This document shows positions 46,301-57,821 of a stretch of 64,000 nt of DNA, piece by piece. Where the stretch lies: positions 186,001-250,000 of the forward strand of contig MU839102.1 in assembly GCA_030685235.1 (NCBI GenBank). The letters are read 5' to 3'. Under the pieces are notes generated by a model. The model did no database searches, had not been told where the DNA came from, and saw only the letters and a program-made list of their open reading frames with translations. The DNA is from Copromyces sp. CBS 386.78 (Eukaryota > Ascomycota > Sordariomycetes > Sordariales > Sordariaceae). Positions within the stretch are counted from its first letter, which is position 1. Every line of letters starts with the position of its first letter. The translations under genes were made by a program, and so were the position numbers.

Positions 46301-48870
46301 TCGGTTGCCCACAGCGCCGCTGCATCACTTCGTCGACCACGAGTTGTTGTTTGAGCCAGTGGTGATCAGGGATCGCCAAGGTTGACCGCATTTATTACTT
46401 GCTCCACTGACAAAGGAAGAATGATGATCAAACTGTCAGATAACCTGAGAATTTTCGAGGAACGGGGTCGGGCAGGCGATCGTAGGTTTGATATCCATAA
46501 GTTTCAGCTGACTTGAACTGGAAACTGTTTCCAGTCAGCAGCAATACCAAGACCCAGCACTTTTGAAACAGACCAGATCTGCGGCCCCAATCTTCAATCT
46601 TCTAGAAGCTTTCCATTCTCAAACTCGTATACTAGCGTACGGAGACTGGCAGCACCAAACAAGAGGCACAAGAGGCACATGACACAGCTCGAGTCACTCA
46701 AAGTTACCCAAGTTATCACTGCCGTACACCCATCTACAACCTCGCCTCGTCTCTGAGTATCATACCAGTGTACGGCACAATAATCACTGGACATACCATC
46801 CCAGCACACGACCACCGACCGCTCTTTTGGGTGCCGGGGGAATCCCGAATGGAGGACGACAGTAACGACAGGGCACGACGCCTTCATCATGCATTTGGTG
46901 GACGTACATGGACGGTTTGGAACGTTTTCGTGAATGGTTACACAACAGACACGAGACAGGAACCACAAGACCCGAGACTCGAACGCCTTGCTCTTTTGTT
47001 GTCTCCCCGTCTCACCACAGGCGGACACGGCAGATGGCTGGGCTTCACGTTTTTATTACCTCCTTTTTTCTTGCTTTTTGTGGCCTTATCGTATAGTCAC
47101 TGTGCTTGAGTCTAATGGAGTAAGCGGGCACGCAGAACAAGAAGTAAAAGGACGAACCGTGAGTTGGTGATCAAGTTATGTTGTGAAAAGGTGAGAATTC
47201 CCGATGACTTATACGGGGGTAATCGAAGAGTGTTCCGCGTACATGATTCACTATGCGAGCGCCGAACGTAGTTCATAGAGGTACCATACCGCTTTGATGT
47301 TGTGCCTTTTCGTGCTTGCTGTGCTTCTCATTTTCTACGTTGTTGTAACTAACGTCCCAAAAGCATCTGATAACAAAACCTCTAAGCATGAGCATCTCTC
47401 TACACCACTTTGTCACACACACCACCCCCTTCCATGCCACAAATCATCTCATCTGACCAGACTTCACACACAACATCAATCCACCTGCCTTCTGCGCAAG
47501 CGCCAGGGAAGATATCTCCGACCCAAGACACGGGGTAAGTAAGTGAAAACCATCAAGTGGCGCAGGCGGATATGAATGAATAAATTATCAATATGAAGGA
47601 GGACGCCACCGGTGGTTGCAACTGGGTATATCCCATTTTCAATCTCTCCAACTCTATCCCGCAGTCCGGATTTGATTTTTGACATGATCAAAAAAACCAC
47701 ATCAACAAAAAAAGCACCTGACGACAGAAGCAGTTGGGACCTGGGCGTATGTAACGCATAGATAGGGGAAGCAACGACAAAACAACAAAACAAAGGAACC
47801 ATGACCAATATGCCAAGTCCCAAACTTGCGAGTCAAAACAGCGTTTCCATGTCTACATTAAGCATGACCCGGGAAAACAAGGACTCAATCGTTTATTCAT
47901 GAATTGACCACGATCATTGATCCACAATACGGGAGGTATACCAATTTTCCGTAAGGTGGTGATGGAGAGGATAACCAATTTCTAGATCTATCTGTGTATG
48001 AACTTCATCTCAGTAGTTGATGAGCGAGAGAGAACACTTGGGGAAAAAATAAAAAAATAAAATAAAAAGAAAAGCGTTGAATCAGCTACCTTGAACACGA
48101 CGACAAGATTCTTGAAGTGCGCTCGAAATGCTGCAATGCCAACTCGACCCTACCTAGCTAGTATCAAATGCCTTTGTCGTTCCTTCCTCCCCCAGTTTTC
48201 TCTCTTCTTCCTCACCCGGCATCTTTCGGAGAGGAAGGTGCGTATGTTTTGAGGGAGGTACGTGAGGTGAGCTCCTTCTTCAACATTTCCCCCCCATATT
48301 TAACTTTGGTTGCATCTCCGACGTCAGACAACCGCCATCAATTAACACTCCGTGCCTCCAGCCCCCAGACTCTCAACCGGCAACGAATAGGTATGAACCT
48401 CAACCTCAATCTAAAATGTCAGCCACCCCCATACGTCACCAGGACTACCAGCCATTGCATTTTCACCTTTCCCGTCCATTCCTTCAGGTATCCGCCGCCA
48501 GACGGTTTATCTTCAAGTGACAAGTGACATGATGGGATCCGGGAGAGTGGTTTGGAGAGAAGCCATGTTCCACCACCACCACCACCACTCCATCTCCAGT
48601 TCCAGTTCCAGTGCCGGATCTAGCCCCCAGGCTTCTCGTCTGTTTCCCCTTCGGGGGCAAGAGAAGAGTTGGTGAATTCCGATGCCAAGTGTCAGTCAGC
48701 CTTGTGACTAGTTGAGTGATGCTTGTGCACATCACGAGAAACACCCCGGCTTCACACCCGTTGAGTTGAGCCTGAATCTTTTCCTGACATTTTTTTGCTC
48801 TTCACCCCGTCTGGCCCTTTTATGGTTCGGTTCCATGGAACACCCAAAAGAAAACATAGACTGACATACG

Positions 48871-48903
48871 GTAGGTAGGTAGGTAGGTAGGTAGGTAGGT
48901 AGG
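48871..48903. repeat. GTAG tetranucleotide microsatellite
   Basis: About eight tandem GTAG units. Not the TTAGGG telomere repeat. Confidence 0.9.
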
Positions 48904-48971
48904 GGAGTCCTTCGGGGAGGAGGGATCCGAATGCTGACGAGCTGACGAAGGAAACCCATCTGAAGAGGAGG

Positions 48972-49015
<44 letters not shown>
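48972..49015. repeat. A homopolymer left of the assembly gap
   Basis: Forty-four uninterrupted A, followed by A/T-rich sequence to the gap. Confidence 0.9.
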
Positions 49016-49020
<5 letters not shown>

Positions 49021-49105
49021 ATAAAAATAAGGTTTTATATTTTAGTTAGACAAAAAAAACAGCAAGCCCAGGCAGAGATTTTTTTATGGATAGATTGGTA
49101 ATTTT

Positions 49106-49115
49106 NNNNNNNNNN
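49106..49115. other. Assembly gap (10 N)
   Basis: Ten undetermined bases in an A/T-only stretch; true size is unknown. The flanking A tracts explain the break. Confidence 0.98.
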
Positions 49116-49175
49116 AAACAAAAAAAAACCCAACCAAACAAAAAAAAAAAAAAAAAATATAAAACAAAACCAAAC

Positions 49176-49176
<1 letters not shown>

Positions 49177-49223
<47 letters not shown>
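49177..49223. repeat. A homopolymer right of the assembly gap
   Basis: Forty-seven uninterrupted A, preceded by CAAAACCAAAC-type sequence. Confidence 0.9.
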
Positions 49224-49225
<2 letters not shown>

Positions 49226-50739
49226 TAGCCCCTGGATAAGGTAGATAGATGAGATGCTACCTAACGAACAGCCAGCCATGGCATCAGACTTGTTCTGACT
49301 AGATAGGGAATGTTTACCCTACACATCAGTCAACACATCCTTTTTTTGAGTTTCATGTTTCCAATTTTATCAAGTCTCCTCCTCCCCCCCCTTAGCCCTT
49401 CAGGCCTCACTCGACCGGTTCCAGCTCCAACTCCAACTCCACAAACTTCTTGTGTTCTTCAACCAGACCCGGTGGTGGGCTGGGACAGAGCTGAGCCGAG
49501 CTGGAACGCCCAAGGCTTAGGCCTAGACCTCAAGTCCAGACCTTCGTCCATTTCCCCACACCTACCTACCGCCCGATGCGATCCCGACACTCTGGTAACT
49601 GGTAGTAGTCGGACTCGCCAAACCAGGATCAACTCGGTAGTTTATCTCCGCCCGTGGCTTGCTTTTGGCACCGTCAACATCATACGCCCGAACTGTAACG
49701 GACGGAAAGTGGGAGGGCATGGGCACTGGCTTTTAGCTTGACCGAGAAAGCCACACTTCCACAAGTCTCAACTCACGGCGCTATGGCGTTGCGGGTGTAA
49801 GATGAAGAGGTTGGACAGGCAAGCCAGACAGCCACAAGACGGGAAACGAGGCCGGCATTTCCTTGTCAGGTGCTTGTTTGAGGTAGCACGATAATAAAGA
49901 AACTATTGGGTTGTACGTGATACTTGTCACCAGTAGAAGAAGCATAGCACCCATACGCTAGTAGTGTGATCAAAGTTTGATTTTATATTACCATTACCTG
50001 AGGAAGCAGAGTGAGAGCTCTCTCTCTCCCAGCTAAGGTAGTTATGTACCTCACCTAGGCAAGCAAGCCCCCAACCTTTTCCCCCATCCAAGAGCGAGCG
50101 AGCGAAGTGAACAACACTCCTTTCTCTCGTTCAGTTTCCTTTTCCAACCTTGTGTCTTGTTAAGACCCTCTTTGTACAGTTCAGATGGAACCCAAACATC
50201 GTTTGCAATAAACCTTCACCAGTCAATCTCCTTCATTATGAACAGCCAATCCAAGTTCATCCTTTCCCCTTCCCCTTTTGCCCTTTGCTTTTCTCATCCT
50301 CATCAAACAAGGTGCATAATAGTCCTGAAGCCTCATAAGCCGGGCGTTAAAAACGAAGAAAGAAAGAAAACGAGATAAATATAAGGAAAACAACATATGA
50401 TATGTGTGTGGTATAACGCCTTTCCCAATGCCCCAGTTAGTGAAGGTATGTTCTTTTTTTCTTTCTTTGTTGGCTTTGTTCTTCTTTCTCCGTCTGCCGC
50501 CTTCTCCTTTCCATCATCATCATCCAAAACCATCACGGCGTCCGCCCCACCTAAGACGTCGAAGGGATTACATCAGTGTAGATGTTTAACCCCAACCACG
50601 TTTTGCGAAAAGAGTTGTTAACTCTTCCCACATAAATAAAAATTACCACCGTCGACAGAAATAGTCAGTATAAATATCACAACTCCTCCGTTCTTCAGCA
50701 GAAGGGCCCCGCCCTACTCTGAGTCTGTGTCCAATTATT

Positions 50740-51961
50740 TTACTCGTCCTTGAGCTCTTCGCCCTTGACGCCCTTCTTGTTGGCAGCCGCAGTCCTCGTG
50801 CGCTCGTACTTGATCGAGGTGTCGCCCTTCCACATGGTGCCGAGGATTCTATCCCAGGTGGTGAAGAAGGGCTGGGAGAAGTTGGTCTTGATGCCCCAGC
50901 TCTGGTGGTGGATATCGTGGTAGGCGGCGTTGTTGCTGGTGATGTGCTGCAGGGGGTCCCAGGGCAGCGCGTATCCGCAGTGGTCGTCGACCGTCTTCAT
51001 CATGCTGCCGACGAAGAAGAACATGCCCTCGCGCGAGGTCATGAAGGCGCACTTGTAGGCGATGGCGGCACCGAGGGTGTCAAGCACGAAACCCTCGACG
51101 GGGTGGTTGTAGAGGGCACCGTAGGCGTAGGGAACGTAGAGACGGTGGTGGCGAGCGTGCCACTTGGCTGTTGGAGGGAAGCATGTGTTAGTGGGGGTTC
51201 CTTCAGCTGCATGGAAATTCAGGCGGTGTGTTTTATGACTTACTGTACATCCACTTGTTCATGTGCATGGCGCGGTGCCAGAGGTATTGCCAGCTATCGA
51301 GGACAAAAGCGGCCAAGCAGAACTTGAGGCCAGGAAGGACGATCCAGTAAATGAACCTGGCCAAGAGAATCTCCCAGGACGCGAACGCGGGAACAGCCGT
51401 GCCGGCCATGTTATCGAGCTCGAACAAGGAAGGGTAGAAACCGCCAGCAAGCGCGCCAGCAAGTAGCGGGTATGAGCCAGCGATGGTCTTGGAAAGGGCG
51501 CCAGCGTTCAGTCCAACGAGACCGAGAATGGTGGGAAGGCCACGCTGAGCCAAGCGGATGCGTGTCGCCCAGACGGCAACTTCGTAGTTCTCATGTCCGG
51601 TGACCTGCTGGTCGTCGAGGAGATTTAGTACAGCCGAGGTGCCGATCTGGATTGCTTGTTCGAGGAGGACATCGCGGGCGACCTCGTAGCGAGAGGCAAG
51701 ATTGCGTTGGCTGATCTCTTCGGGGGTGTGTAGGCGATACTGAGGGAAGAGGTCGTAAGTGTCGATAATGTGGAAGAACATGGATACGACCCAGTAGGCG
51801 ATGTGCGGCAGGATAAGCGACAGCCAAAAGTCCGAAATCCACGGCAGCAGGTCCGGAAGCGGCCGGGTTTCGTAGGCGGGCAAGGGCGGCAGGGCCGATG
51901 CGATTGTTGTGTTAGCCATCATGGCCATGGTTTGACCGGTCGTTATGTCGGTGAAGCCCAT
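50740..51961 (-). CDS. sur2: Sphinganine C4-hydroxylase (Sur2), fatty acid hydroxylase family
   Basis: Two exons, complement of 51244-51961 and 50740-51167, give 381 aa; the 76-bp intron (GTAAGT, ACAG) splits a Thr codon in KWMYTKWHARHH. The start is the ATG at 51961 (MGFTDITTG); a second ATG 12 codons later is possible. Membrane segments occur near 40-60, 135-170 and 195-225. The di-iron histidine boxes are HRAMH, HARHH and HDIHH, with the family stretch LYNHPVEGFVLDTLGAA between the last two. The enzyme hydroxylates dihydrosphingosine to phytosphingosine in the ER, feeding ceramide and complex sphingolipid synthesis. The tail KGVKGEELKDE is charged. Identification rests on the histidine boxes plus overall similarity to Sur2. 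Confidence 0.92.
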
Positions 51962-54218
51962 CAACGGGTTGAGGAATTATCGTATTTTGGCGGCGATAAG
52001 GTCGGCAGCAATCAAGACGGTACTCGCGCTGCTGGGACGCCCAAGCTCTAAGTGGGATATGATGGTGGAAAGGCGATTATACAGACAGATTCCGGAAAGA
52101 CAAAGGACGAACTGATACAGATTGGCAATGAAGGAGTGTCGGTGAACTTTTGTGTTTTTGGGAAGATGGACGGGACAGAGAATGGGAACCAAGGGATGGA
52201 GATTGTATTGTAAAGTAAAGTGACTGATGTACTGCGCAGTGGACTGAGTGTGCGCTGAGGTCGGACTAAGAATCGAGATCAGTGGAGAATTGGCGGGTTT
52301 GAGTGGTTCTAGTGTACAGGTCCCATGTACAAAATTCGAGGACCGCCGCCTATCGAGTGGCGTTCGCCGTTTCGCTCGGTTTGCCGCCCCCCCAATCCAG
52401 AGGGAAAGAAGCGAGTTGCGACTTCCCCCTGGCAGATTTTTGTGCGAAGGCCCCAAAGATGCCGGATGCCGGACAGCCCATTGTGTTTTTCAGGTAGGAT
52501 CCGCCAAGTGGGAAAGAGCTGCAATGTTCTTGCCCATCAATTTCGCTTTGGTCCGATCTTCCGTGTCTGCTGTTTTATCGTGCCACCCTCCAGTTTATCA
52601 AAACCACCGACGCTTACTTAATGAGTAGGGGTTGAAGAAAAGGTCCCAACACCGCACCACAACCCCCAAGTACATGGTTCATCATCCGTCACAGATAAAA
52701 GGTCTCGACCCACGAGCCTGGTTTTGCTGTATCATGTGGCTTACACGTGTCTGGGACAAAAGACTACAGACCATCCCAACTTTCCCCTTATTCCCCAGAT
52801 ATCTGCCCACGCTGGTGTGATGAATGTGACAGCTTATGCAACTTCTTGGCAGGGGCATCCGCATGGAGTTTATGCATAGTACGCACCACCACTCCACCAA
52901 CGCGTGTGTCCACCGGGGTCGGGTCTCACCTGTTGTTCGGTTCTTACCGTCCCTCACGGATTCCGGCAATGTCCCGAGATCTGTCGCAGACCGCCGCGCC
53001 ATGCGGTCTTGACTGCCGTCCCCGAGCCGTGTTCTTGGCCGGCAGTCAGCTGGAACTTTGGGCTCCACTTCGGCATCCGCGGGTCTCCAAACCTCTTTGG
53101 CGAGGCCGGTCGTTAGCCGGTGTCAGCGTGAGCATGGCAATCATGACACACATTCCCGATGATCCAGGGCGGACTGATGTTGAACCATGCCTCGGCTTCT
53201 TCTTAAGAAGGATGCCAAATCGCCTTTCGAGCAGTGCACGATAACAACAACGCTAATGGTTATGATTTCATCCCAACCTCTGACCAATCATCCACGTGGG
53301 TAAGGTAGTGTACTCGGGGCAATTGCCAGCCGTGGTCCAAAAGAACCTTGATGGTTTCGACTGTCAACATACCTACGCCATCGGGCTTGAACACATCGGC
53401 ATCGAACCTGGAGATAATGGCCAAGCACTCACTTGCTGAATAGTCAACGAGAACATACAGGGTTCCGCAACTTGTTGAGCAAGAGTTCTGAAAAGATGCC
53501 AACCAAGCGTGCCCAATGCCTCTTGTGATGAGTTCATGCAAACCCATACTCGGAATGAAGGATACATCGAGGGGAAAGATGGCAAGGCAAAAGCAAACGC
53601 GAGAGGATGGGGGAGATTGGATGTCTGCCTAGTTGAAAGATGAACAGCTTCTGCGGTTACCTAGGACGCGAGGGACGGCGACGAGATCGCGATCGCTGAC
53701 AGGCTGTACGAAAAAGGAAGTTGTGAGAATTGCGGGCAGGTGCATCAAAACCATTGTGATGGTTACACGTAAAGATGTGCCCAATTTCAACTCCACCTTG
53801 TGGGCAAGATTTCAGGATGTCCAGATTGAATCTCGAAGGGCGATTAAGATGAGCAATGTGGTCGAGGCTCAACAAAAGGTTCCAAAGCTTTGCTGTTCTG
53901 GACTTTTTGATCTTCGCACATCACAGTTCACTGGGCATTGGGCGAATAAATTGTAGCCAACAGCCTGCGCCCCGGCCGCATGGTGAAAGTCTCGAGCATT
54001 GGGTTGGAGGTGCCATTCCCGCTTGGGGTTAGCGCGAGCAGAGCTTGCCCCTCCTAGCCCCTCCCACCCTTCCCTTCCTCCATTTTTTTCACCCGCCCAG
54101 GATTTAACCCACCCGCGTCCCAACGTCTGGTCTCCTTCCTTTCGATTTTGTCTTCGTGCCCTTGTTCTCCCCAAGTCCATCAACAACCAACCTTGATACC
54201 CTCCTCAAATCAGTCAAA
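51962..54218. promoter_or_regulatory. Divergent intergenic region, sur2 / TCTP
   Basis: About 2.2 kb between head-to-head genes. The 150 bp before TCTP are strongly C/T-rich (CCCCTCCTAGCCCCTCCCACC and TCCCTTCCTCC near 54050-54080), as is usual for strongly expressed fungal genes. Frames inside are short and look random. No further element was recognised. Confidence 0.5.
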
Positions 54219-54990
54219 ATGCTTATTTACTCTGTAAGTTTTACGTCTACTACACGGACATCAACACATTGAACAATGTCAATGTCGCATCCAATGTCGC
54301 ATCCAAACCGACCAAGACAACGCATAAGCATCAGCATCGGCTAACCCCGCTTCTTTCCGCGTTACAGGATATCATCACCGGCGACGAGATCATCTCGGAC
54401 TCGTACGACCTCAAGGAGGTCGATGGCATCGCCTATGAGGCCGACTGCGCCATGATTGAGGAGGGCGCCGTCCAGGTCGACATTGGTGCCAACGCCTCCG
54501 CCGAGGAGGGTGAGGAGACCCTTGAGGACCAGGCCGTCAAGGTCAACAACATCATCCATTCTTTCCGTCTCCAGAGCACCTCGTTCGACAAGAAGAGCTA
54601 CCTCGTCTACCTTAAGGGTATGTTTGTTTAACCTCTATATAACCCATGCGCCCCCGTCCCCGCGCGCGCACCTCAACACCACCACCCCATCCATTTACCC
54701 AAAACATACCATACCATTTAGTAACATAACCAACAACAACAGGCTACATGAAGGCCGTCAAGGCCAAGCTCGTTGAGCAGGGCAAGTCCGCCGAGGAGGT
54801 CAAGGACTTCGAGACCAAGGCCGGCGCCTTTGCCAAGAACGTCATCCTCGCCAAGTTCAAGGACTGGGAGTTCTACACCGGCGAGTCCATGAACCCCGAC
54901 GGCATGGTTGTCCTCCTCAACTACCGCGAGGACGGCACCACCCCCTACATTGTCGTCTGGAAGCACGGCCTCAAGGAGACCAAGGTCTAA
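54219..54990 (+). CDS. TCTP: Translationally controlled tumor protein homolog (TCTP)
   Basis: Three exons, 54219-54233, 54368-54617 and 54743-54990, give 170 aa, the normal length. The five-codon first exon reads MLIYS. Introns are 134 and 125 bp; the first ends GTTACAG and the second ends CAACAG and splits a Gly codon (YLKGYMK). The protein has the first TCTP signature region ([11 protein letters not shown]), the flexible acidic loop, the helical pair [20 protein letters not shown] and the second signature [17 protein letters not shown] followed by [14 protein letters not shown] (yeast Tma19) is an abundant ribosome-associated cytosolic protein, linked to growth and stress response. The pyrimidine-rich leader fits high expression. 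Confidence 0.96.
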
Positions 54991-55786
54991 ATTTTCGCAC
55001 AGCGTTTGTTATTTTTGACTGACGGGTGGGCGTAATTTGGATTGTGGATTGGGCCGGTTTTCGAAAAATACAAAAAAGTTTTAACGATATTCCCCCCCAT
55101 TTGTTTGAGTTATGATATGCTTCAATATCAAAACATGATTTGATGACACTCGTCTGCTGCTACGCTACATTCTGCTATCAACTGAACGCTAGCCATTCTG
55201 CTACTCTGTGGCATGTCTGTATCTGACATCGGTAACAAAAAAAATAAAAAATAGCCCGACCCCTCGACAGCTGTAGAAAGAGCAAGACAACTAGTGCTCG
55301 ACATGATCAGCTTCATATTCAGAGGGATGACGATACATCCAGATGGCAAAACACAAAACCCGACCTTCAATCCATGGGATGCCGAAAACACGCGTATGAT
55401 TATCAAAAAATATACTCGTTCGCAATTCGAAGCATCCCTCTGCCTGTCATAGGCAACGTCCATCCTCCCGCAGCCTTACCCGTGTCCATGGCGCTATAGT
55501 GCATAGCCCCGACAAGTGAGAACCTTTATGTCTAGCCTATCCTATCCGTAGTAATCCCGTCCTATCTCTCCTGGGTTCGGCTGGTTATCCATGTCTGCCT
55601 GCCCGATACCTATCATATCGACCTAAGAGAGACGGACGGTAACAATTTTCTGGCCACAGACTCTGAACAGATATTATTAGCTCAAGCGTGTATCATTCAT
55701 GGACATCTCATAACTTTTCATAGACCGATGATACTCGTCAGTGCTTGAAAGTATATCCTTCTGGAGCCAAACCCTCTCATCCAATT

Positions 55787-55825
<39 letters not shown>

Positions 55826-55896
55826 CACGCCCCGAAACGCCTGCTTATACAATGATACAATAAAAACAACAGGCTTGGCATGAAAACGGCTAGGAC
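54991..55896. other. Convergent 3' region, TCTP / mis12
   Basis: About 900 bases between two stops, with an A tract near its right end. No gene is supportable. Confidence 0.5.
55788..55822. repeat. A homopolymer tract
   Basis: Thirty-five uninterrupted A in the 3' flank of the mis12 gene. Confidence 0.9.
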
Positions 55897-57397
55897 CTAG
55901 GACTCATTCATCCTCTCTCCTTCATCATTTCCCCCTTGATCTCCAGCTTTTTCCTTCCCCGCACTCCGTCTCCGTCCGCTTCGCCGTGGCGTTTCCGTTT
56001 CCGCTTCTCCCTCCCCTTGTCTCGGTCTCTCTGGCTGTGTTTGATCCTCCTCATGCACCTCTTGCCCTTGTTCACCTTGCCTCTGCTCTCCCACTTCCTC
56101 TCCCGCTTCCTCTCCCACTTCCTCTCCCGTTCCCTCTTGACCTTGCCCAGTCTCCTTACTACTACTACTACTACTACCCGCCGCCCCAGCATCTCCCGCT
56201 AAACTCCCCAAAACCCCCTCCAAAGCTTCCACCTCCTCCCTCTCCACCCGCCTCCTTTTTGTCCTCTCTACTTCATCGTCGCCTACCACCACCACGTCTT
56301 CGCCTGGCGGCCCATCCCTCAGTTCGCCATTCACTCCCAGCTCCAGACCCCGAACTTGCTCCAGGTGTTTCCGGGTGGCGGTCTCGATGTATTCTAGTCT
56401 TTGGAGGCGGAAGGGTTTCTTCCTCTTTTCGGCATCATCTTCGGGTTCGGAATCGGGGGTAGGTAATGGTGGTTGGGAGAGAGCGGGAAGAAGGGAGCGA
56501 AGGGAGATAGAAAGAGAGCGAAGGGAGTCGAGTTGCGAAAGAGTAAATGCCGTGGTGGTGGTTAAGGGCGTGGAGGCGTCGGAGGTGGAGAGGATGGAGG
56601 TCTTTTGGGTGAGGAAGGCGAATGGTGATTTTTGGGGAGTATCTGCTGTTGGGGTAGTAGATGATGGGGCATCGGTCATTTCTGTGTCGGTGTCGCCATT
56701 TTGTGCTTGCTGCTGCTGTGGTGGTCGTTCAGACTTGATCTGCTTCGGTGACCCAACCAGTCTCCTAACTTGAGCCAACAAAGCCGCGTTCCGAGCCTTC
56801 TCGGCTTGAAGCATGACATTTAACTTCTGCGACGCTTGCAAGCGTCTACTAAGGTGTGTGACGGTCTCGATTGTTGGCCGTGGGTCTTCTTTTCCTCCTG
56901 CCTTTTGGGGAGAAGAGAAATCCAAGCCGTCGTAATGCCCCAACCGTATCCAATCCCTATCCTCCGGCCTCACACACAGGATATTCCTCATGACATAAAT
57001 CTCAAACTTGTCAAAGTTGCGGTCGATGCTGGCGCACAACAACGTCTCGAGCTGGTGCGTGCCATTTTCGATTTCGTGGCGATGGGCTTCCTCGGCGTTG
57101 GGAAGGCCTTCTTCGCCCTTTTTGGGCTTCTTGCCCGGTTTGGTGGTTGAGGCATGGGTGGGTGGTCGGAAACCGAGAGAGGCGGGGGGAGCATTGAGGA
57201 GTCCTTGTTCGACCGAGTTCAAGGCGCGCTCGGCGAGGATGTTGATGCTGTTGATTATGTCGTCGAGCAAGCTCTGTGATGCGCCGCGGGGGTTAGTGGT
57301 GACGTTAACGGGCGGTATCAAGAAATCGGAGCGAACATACCACTGGGGGATAGCCAAAGTGCTCTGTGAGCAGCTCGGTATCTGTTGTTGTGGCCAT
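55897..57397 (-). CDS. mis12: Kinetochore protein Mis12/Mtw1
   Basis: Two exons, complement of 57341-57397 and 55897-57273, give 477 aa; the 67-bp intron (GTATGT, CACAG) is in phase 0. Splicing joins the Mis12 hallmark TELLTEHFGYPPV to SLLDDIINSINILAERAL. A basic, Lys/Gly-rich insert (TKPGKKPKKGEEG) is followed by the coiled-coil region HQLETLLCASIDRNFDKFEIY and LQASQKLNVMLQAEKARNAAL, ending near residue 240. The second half is low complexity: Ser/Thr/Pro then a long Glu/Gly/Gln/Arg tail. The Mis12 complex links inner-kinetochore CENP-C to the Ndc80 and Spc105 complexes. The protein is longer than yeast Mtw1 (about 290 aa), through the tail. It shares a divergent promoter with the AIM3-like gene. 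Confidence 0.88.
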
Positions 57398-57821
57398 TTC
57401 GGTTTGTTTACTTGTAACTTTCGCAGTTGTCTTGGTCGCGACTCGATGCGATTGCGGAAGTGGAAAGTGACACACACGCCCAGGGCGCGCGGGGATCAGG
57501 GGCAGGGCAGCCCGCTGGGACGAACGGCAGTGCCCTGAAGAGCAAGGCGGCACAGCTGAAGGTGGGACCCTCCACTGTCAGCCGCTGACGATCCGCCGGG
57601 ATCTAGAATACGTCACATCACTGTGGAAGATAAGAACGAACGCCGACCGACCCCGTTCCTCCGATAACGTCCGTCCCCCTATCGAACTCTCGCCTCGGAC
57701 CAGCATCCGCCGGGTGATCGCCACGCTACCTGAACTGCCAAATTGTTTTCTCTTTTCCTTCTTGGTTACAGCCAAAGGCAATTCAACTTCGTTATCGACT
57801 AGTGTATATCTCCTGCCCAAC
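57398..57821. promoter_or_regulatory. Divergent intergenic region, mis12 / AIM3-like gene
   Basis: About 420 bases between head-to-head starts; GC-rich on the mis12 side and T-rich before the AIM3-like start. No specific site recognised. Confidence 0.5.

Larger units (their letters stand above)
43388..50739. other. Long gene-poor intergenic region with gap and repeats
   Basis: About 7.3 kb between the start of the CBM48 gene and the stop of sur2. I found no frame with recognisable protein features; open frames up to about 175 codons (for example 43535-44065 minus) are not supported by splice or family evidence. No 5S rRNA or tRNA pattern was seen. Simple repeats and the N run are listed separately. 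The left part (43.4-44.2 kb) is probably leader of the CBM48 gene. The rest may hold promoters, non-coding RNA or unrecognised short genes. Confidence 0.5.

Noticed and set aside
48871..48903. GTAG repeat taken as telomeric
   Set aside because: The unit is a tetranucleotide, not TTAGGG, and it is internal.
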